DNA of 64,000 bases from Charina bottae (Eukaryota; Chordata; Lepidosauria; Squamata; Charinaidae), in assembly GCA_023362775.1 (NCBI GenBank), contig JALMGJ010000025.1, forward strand, positions 9,773,501 through 9,837,500. The letters are read 5' to 3'. The notes beneath the pieces are model-generated. The model was not told the origin of the DNA, did not search any database, and worked only from the letters and a program-made list of their open reading frames with translations. Made by a program: the position numbers and the translations under genes. Every line of letters starts with the position of its first letter. The first letter of the stretch is position 1. Of the stretch, positions 60,692-64,000 are shown in pieces.

Positions 60692-60725
60692 AACATTTTG
60701 CTCCTTATCCAATGAGCTTCTTCAG
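60692..60725 (-). ncRNA. Hammerhead-like core, left arm (broken)
   Basis: Minus-strand mirror of the right-arm core. CTGAAGA is kept, but GAAAC has become AAAAT. Stem II carries one pairing-breaking change (C to A) and one change turning the G-U into a G-C pair. Loss of the G of GAAA should abolish cleavage. Confidence 0.6.
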
Positions 60726-60821
60726 TCTGAGCAAAGTTGGTAAGGGAATCCTAAATATGTTTCTAGGTAGCTGTGTGACCTTACACCTGGGGCTAGGTCA
60801 TGGTTATATTGAGATGTTATT

Positions 60822-61160
60822 TTAAGTCCTTTTATCATCTAAAGGAGGATCGTTAAGATCACCATGCTGCTGTTGAGCTTGTGAAATGGTCTTAATCTTC
60901 CTAGGCACAGAAGACAAAGCAGGGAGGAAGATGGGGGAGAGGTTGTGCCTGAGGCCCCCACCTCTATTCAAGGAAGGATTTTCCAAGTTGGCAAAAATGG
61001 ATTCCTTGACCCCTCTCTCAAACCACCTATCTTCTCTGTCTAAAATGTGAACATTAATGTCCTCAAATGAGTGTCCTTTTTCCTTTAGATGAAGATAAAC
61101 TGCTGACTCTGGTCCTGTGGTGTTACTTCTCCTGTGTTGGGCCATCCTCCTGTACAAAAG
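60822..61160 (-). pseudogene. PLE endonuclease C-terminus, left arm
   Basis: The minus-strand mirror of the right-arm frame, identical in the conserved part (HSFEDINVHILDREDRWFER, GVKESIFANLENPSLNRGGG). It starts only at the spacer, so it lacks the reverse transcriptase and the GIY-YIG core. Confidence 0.8.
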
Positions 61161-61171
61161 AAACCAAACAA

Positions 61172-61510
61172 CTTTTGTACAGGAGGATGGCCCAACACAG
61201 GAGAAGTAACACCACAGGACCAGAGTCAGCAGTTTATCTTCATCTAAAGGAAAAAGGACACTCATTTGAGGACATTAATGTTCACATTTTAGACAGAGAA
61301 GATAGGTGGTTTGAGAGAGGGGTCAAGGAATCCATTTTTGCCAACTTGGAAAATCCTTCCTTGAATAGAGGTGGGGGCCTCAGGCACAACCTCTCCCCCA
61401 TCTTCCTCCCTGCTTTGTCTTCTGTGCCTAGGAAGATTAAGACCATTTCACAAGCTCAACAGCAGCATGGTGATCTTAACGATCCTCCTTTAGATGATAA
61501 AAGGACTTAA
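61172..61510 (+). pseudogene. PLE endonuclease C-terminus, right arm
   Basis: The frame encodes LLYRRMAQHRRSNTTGPES, AVYLHLKEKGHSFEDINVHI, LDREDRWFERGVKESIF and NPSLNRGGGLRHNLSP, then stops at TAA (61508-61510). This is the well-known region downstream of the GIY-YIG core in Neptune-type Penelope-like elements. The frame is uninterrupted, but the upstream endonuclease and reverse transcriptase parts are missing, so it cannot act alone. Confidence 0.82.
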
Positions 61511-61606
61511 AATAACATCTCAATATAACCATGACCTAGCCCCAGGTGTAAGGTCACACAGCTACCTAGAAACATATTTAGGATTCCCTTACCAACTTTG
61601 CTCAGA

Positions 61607-61640
61607 CTGAAGAAGCTCCTTGGATAAGGAGTGAAACGTT
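61607..61640 (+). ncRNA. Hammerhead-ribozyme-like core, right arm (intact)
   Basis: CTGAAGA (61607-61613), then stem II GCTCCTT (61615-61621) paired with AAGGAGT (61626-61632) over a GGAT loop, with one G-U pair. GAAA follows at 61633-61636 and ACGT forms a minimal stem III (61636-61639), with T61640 as the cleavage-site base. Stem I shows only two immediate pairs (A61606-T61641, G61605-C61642), though CTCAG (61601-61605) could also pair with CTGAG (61645-61649) across a bulge. All conserved core positions are present. Confidence 0.6.
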
Positions 61641-63422
61641 TCCACTGAGAAAATAGAAATCCAGTTGACATGATTCAAGCTACAGACAATTCCACCTGGA
61701 TGACTGAGAACCTTCATAGAAAAGAAAGGCATCTTTCGTATCACATAGACTCGTTTCTCGCATTATTTGCTCAGGACAAGGATGCTTGCACCCAAATTCA
61801 AACAGAGCCCCACACCTCTCAAGAAACGGTGCTGCTTCCCCACTGCCCTTAGCGTATGAACTGGAAGAGGCTGTTTATGGAAGCCTAAGTAATTGGAGCT
61901 CTGCTCATGAATTCTATCTTGCCCTCTGCGTGCTACAATCTCTCAATTTAATCCTTGGCTGTAGAAAAGAGAAATGAACTTGTTTTGAGCGTGATGGGGT
62001 TCTAATGGAGCATGTCCACTGAAACAGGTTTGTGTCTTCTGTATTTAATTAAAGTGAATGTGTTGGCTGGAGATACAAATACATCTGAGGAATAATGGCA
62101 TGTGATCCAAAGCATGGGATTTGGATGTAGGCTGGGGTAAAGCCTTTTCTTAATGGCAATCCAGCATACACTTATCTTCACTTATAAGGAAGACCACTGG
62201 AACCTTTCTAGAATTTTAGTAATAGCTTGTTTCTTTCACTCAACTCCCTAACCACCACATGTCCCACAGCGATTGCAACATGTAAATCTCTATACTTCAG
62301 ATTAAGACCAAGGCAGGCTTTTATATTTATCTCAAATAGAAAGCCTGAGCAGGCCAGTTTTAGATTTGCTAAAAGGGAAGTTCATGCAAACAGAAAAGGC
62401 TCTGGATTTGTTCAATATCCCATCGCTCCAACTCTCCCTCCCACCCCCACAGAGTTAGGCATGCAGTTTAAGTAAATTTGTTTACTCAACCAAGTAGAAT
62501 TTGTAAAATAAAACCACTCCAAGATGTAGGCATGCCTTTCACAAAGACAAGACCAAATTCAATAACGGCTCTTGGGTCAGCAGAATTAGTTCATCCTCCT
62601 CCATCTGTTCTTTCTAATTCCCCTTCTTTTTCAAAAGAAAGACAACCTAGGGAGCAAAGTGCAAACATTGCAGACAGTTGTGATCCTCTGAAATGCTAAA
62701 TCTTTCCTTTATGATTCAAGTAAAAGTAATTAAAATTCATTAACTTAAAATACTGGAATCCTGCTTAAATTTTGGCAGCCCAAATATATGGCTCACAACA
62801 ACTACACACATAGAATTGTCCCAGGGATACTAAAGCACAGTGGTAGAATTCTGCACTACATAGAACTTACTATCCATTTCTTTTACTGTTGATCCCTAGG
62901 ATGCTATGGAAGCAAACAGTGAGGGCTCTGCTTCCCTTCTCAATCAGCTGTCTCCAGCAAAACATCCTTTTGTACAGTATAGCTGTTCTACACACAAATT
63001 TTGGAAGGTAGGGGCAGGGAAGGACTTCTACAGTGAATGCTGTGTTGGGGGCATCATCCTCATCCTATGTAGTTCAGAAGGACTACTGAGCCATTGGGCT
63101 GTAAGATAAGGCCCTAAATATATTCAGGTTCATAGATGATTTGACAGGAGAATAGAAGCACCCAAATCTTCATTTGACTGGGCACAATAGAAAAGATCAA
63201 AACATCAATGTTTAAAAGCCTTTTTAAAGAAATGGATATGCTTTATATCGTTCCTCAAATATTTGCTTTGGACTTTTCTTATTTTCAAGAGAAGGTAGTC
63301 AAATCTCTTTGTCCTCAATGCTCTACTTTTGGCTGTGGTATCAATGTCTGACTGAGATTGCTGCTGTGTGACACAGACTTCAGCTATTTCTAGCCCAGTG
63401 ACATAGATCAGTTGCTGGCATT

Positions 63423-63443
63423 CTCTCTCTCTCTCTCTCTCTC
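63423..63443 (+). repeat. Short (TC)n microsatellite
   Basis: About ten uninterrupted TC units followed by CCTCCC. Confidence 0.9.
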
Positions 63444-63536
63444 CCTCCCACATTTGCTGATAATCACCAAGTTCTCAAAGGGAGGAAGGGGAAATAAATC
63501 CTTAAACAGAAATAAATGCATCCTTATGCATTAGAC

Positions 63537-63843
63537 CAGAGCTTTCCAAACTGTGTGTCGCGACACAAAAGTGTGTTGCCACACACAGCGTGGTGTGTCG
63601 CCACACCACCCGGAAGCGGCGGCGCGTGCGTGCATGGCGGCTGCCATGCATGCGCATGCTGCCGCATGCCCCCCGCGCCGCCGCATGCCCCCCGCGCCGC
63701 CACTGTGCGTGCGCCGCCGCACGCCCCCCGCGCCGTTGCCGTGCGCGCGCGCCGCCGCACGCCCCCCCCGCGCCATCACCGTGTGCGCGCGCGCCACCGC
63801 TACCGCTGGTGTGTCGCCAGTGGCAGCACTTTGGAAAGCCCTG
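63537..63843. mobile_element. Nonautonomous hAT element, copy 4 (CpG-dense)
   Basis: The ends CAGAGCTTTCCAAACTGTGT and CACTTTGGAAAGCCCTG are TIRs with a perfect 8-bp duplication CATTAGAC (63529-63536 and 63844-63851). Inside, GTGTCGCGACACAAAAGTGT is followed by tandem GCCGCATGCCCCCCGCGCC-type units over about 63655-63800, dense in CpG. The long Ala/Arg/Pro/His ORFs on both strands come from this composition. Confidence 0.92.
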
Positions 63844-64000
63844 CATTAGACAAACCTGTACATTCTATGAATGTTAAGATGGTTAATGTTCTACCATCAG
63901 GTCATAAGAATGATTCCTGCCACAAATTATTCCTTACTACCTTTTTTCCTCTCCTTGCTAAACTCCTAGCACGTATACGTAGATATTCATTCTGTTGTCT

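Larger units (their letters stand above)
60642..61690. repeat. Near-perfect palindrome: two 519-bp PLE arms, 11-bp spacer
   Basis: The left arm (60642-61160) is the reverse complement of the right arm (61172-61690) without any gap, around a spacer AAACCAAACAA (61161-61171). Over 519 positions I count four differences, all within 60694-60713 (right arm 61619-61638). The arms meet tail-to-tail at the endonuclease-coding side and end outward in the PLE 3' untranslated region. Such structures fit the inverted duplications known from Penelope-like elements, but an assembly fold-back must be excluded. Confidence 0.95.
43995..64000. other. Gene-free region downstream of EPHA7
   Basis: I found no host exon in these 20 kb: ORFs are short or come from repeats. 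Identified contents are LINE ends, hAT copies, SINE, a possible LTR-type fragment, a PLE palindrome and microsatellites, listed separately. Nothing is recognised in about 45240-46720, 47240-52340, 53860-55580, 55760-57100, 58030-59130, 60125-60640 and 61700-63420. Confidence 0.65.

Noticed and set aside
60822..61510. Two genes with identical 147-residue products on opposite strands
   Set aside because: They are the two arms of one palindrome; each frame runs across the spacer into the antisense of the other arm, so only the conserved PLE part is meaningful.
63502..63877. Opposed Ala/Arg/Pro-rich ORFs on both strands
   Set aside because: They arise from the CpG-dense body of hAT copy 4; the same happens at 46674-47265 and 39260-39807.

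Overview
This window is vertebrate nuclear DNA, most likely from a squamate reptile (lizard or snake). Its one recognisable host gene is the 3' half of the Eph receptor tyrosine kinase gene EPHA7, on the + strand. Twelve coding exons (4224-41280) join in frame with canonical splice sites. They encode about 551 residues: second fibronectin III domain, transmembrane helix, juxtamembrane segment, tyrosine kinase domain, SAM domain and a C-terminal PDZ-binding tail (GIQV). The 5' exons (signal peptide, ligand-binding domain, Cys-rich region, first FNIII) lie upstream of the window.

The squamate assignment rests on the repeats. They include a BovB LINE 3' end, a Sauria SINE with a BovB-like tail, a second tRNA-derived SINE family, CR1/L2/L3-type LINE ends, two kinds of Penelope-like element (PLE), a common TA-flanked TIR element (starting CAGGTAGTCCTTG) and an active-looking hAT family. 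Species cannot be fixed from this.

Layout: 1-4223 is upstream intron with BovB, a hAT MITE and two SINEs. 4224-41280 holds EPHA7 exons and introns; the intron at 26292-34768 is the longest and has few repeats. 41281 to about 43994 is 3' UTR, with a 68-bp retroelement fragment inserted in it. From about 44 to 64 kb I see no host gene, only transposons and simple repeats, consistent with a gene desert downstream of EPHA7.

The most unusual structures are: (1) a near-perfect 519-bp palindrome of a PLE endonuclease end (60642-61690), whose only four arm differences fall inside a hammerhead-ribozyme-like core; (2) a second PLE type with its own hammerhead-like core at 6789-6822; (3) five copies of one hAT family, one inserted inside another, all with 8-bp target duplications carrying a central TA; (4) a SINE flanked by 65-bp direct repeats; and (5) a Gly-Pro-Glu in place of Ala-Pro-Glu in the EPHA7 kinase. 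Comparisons with human EPHA7 and with repeat families are from memory; no search was run.
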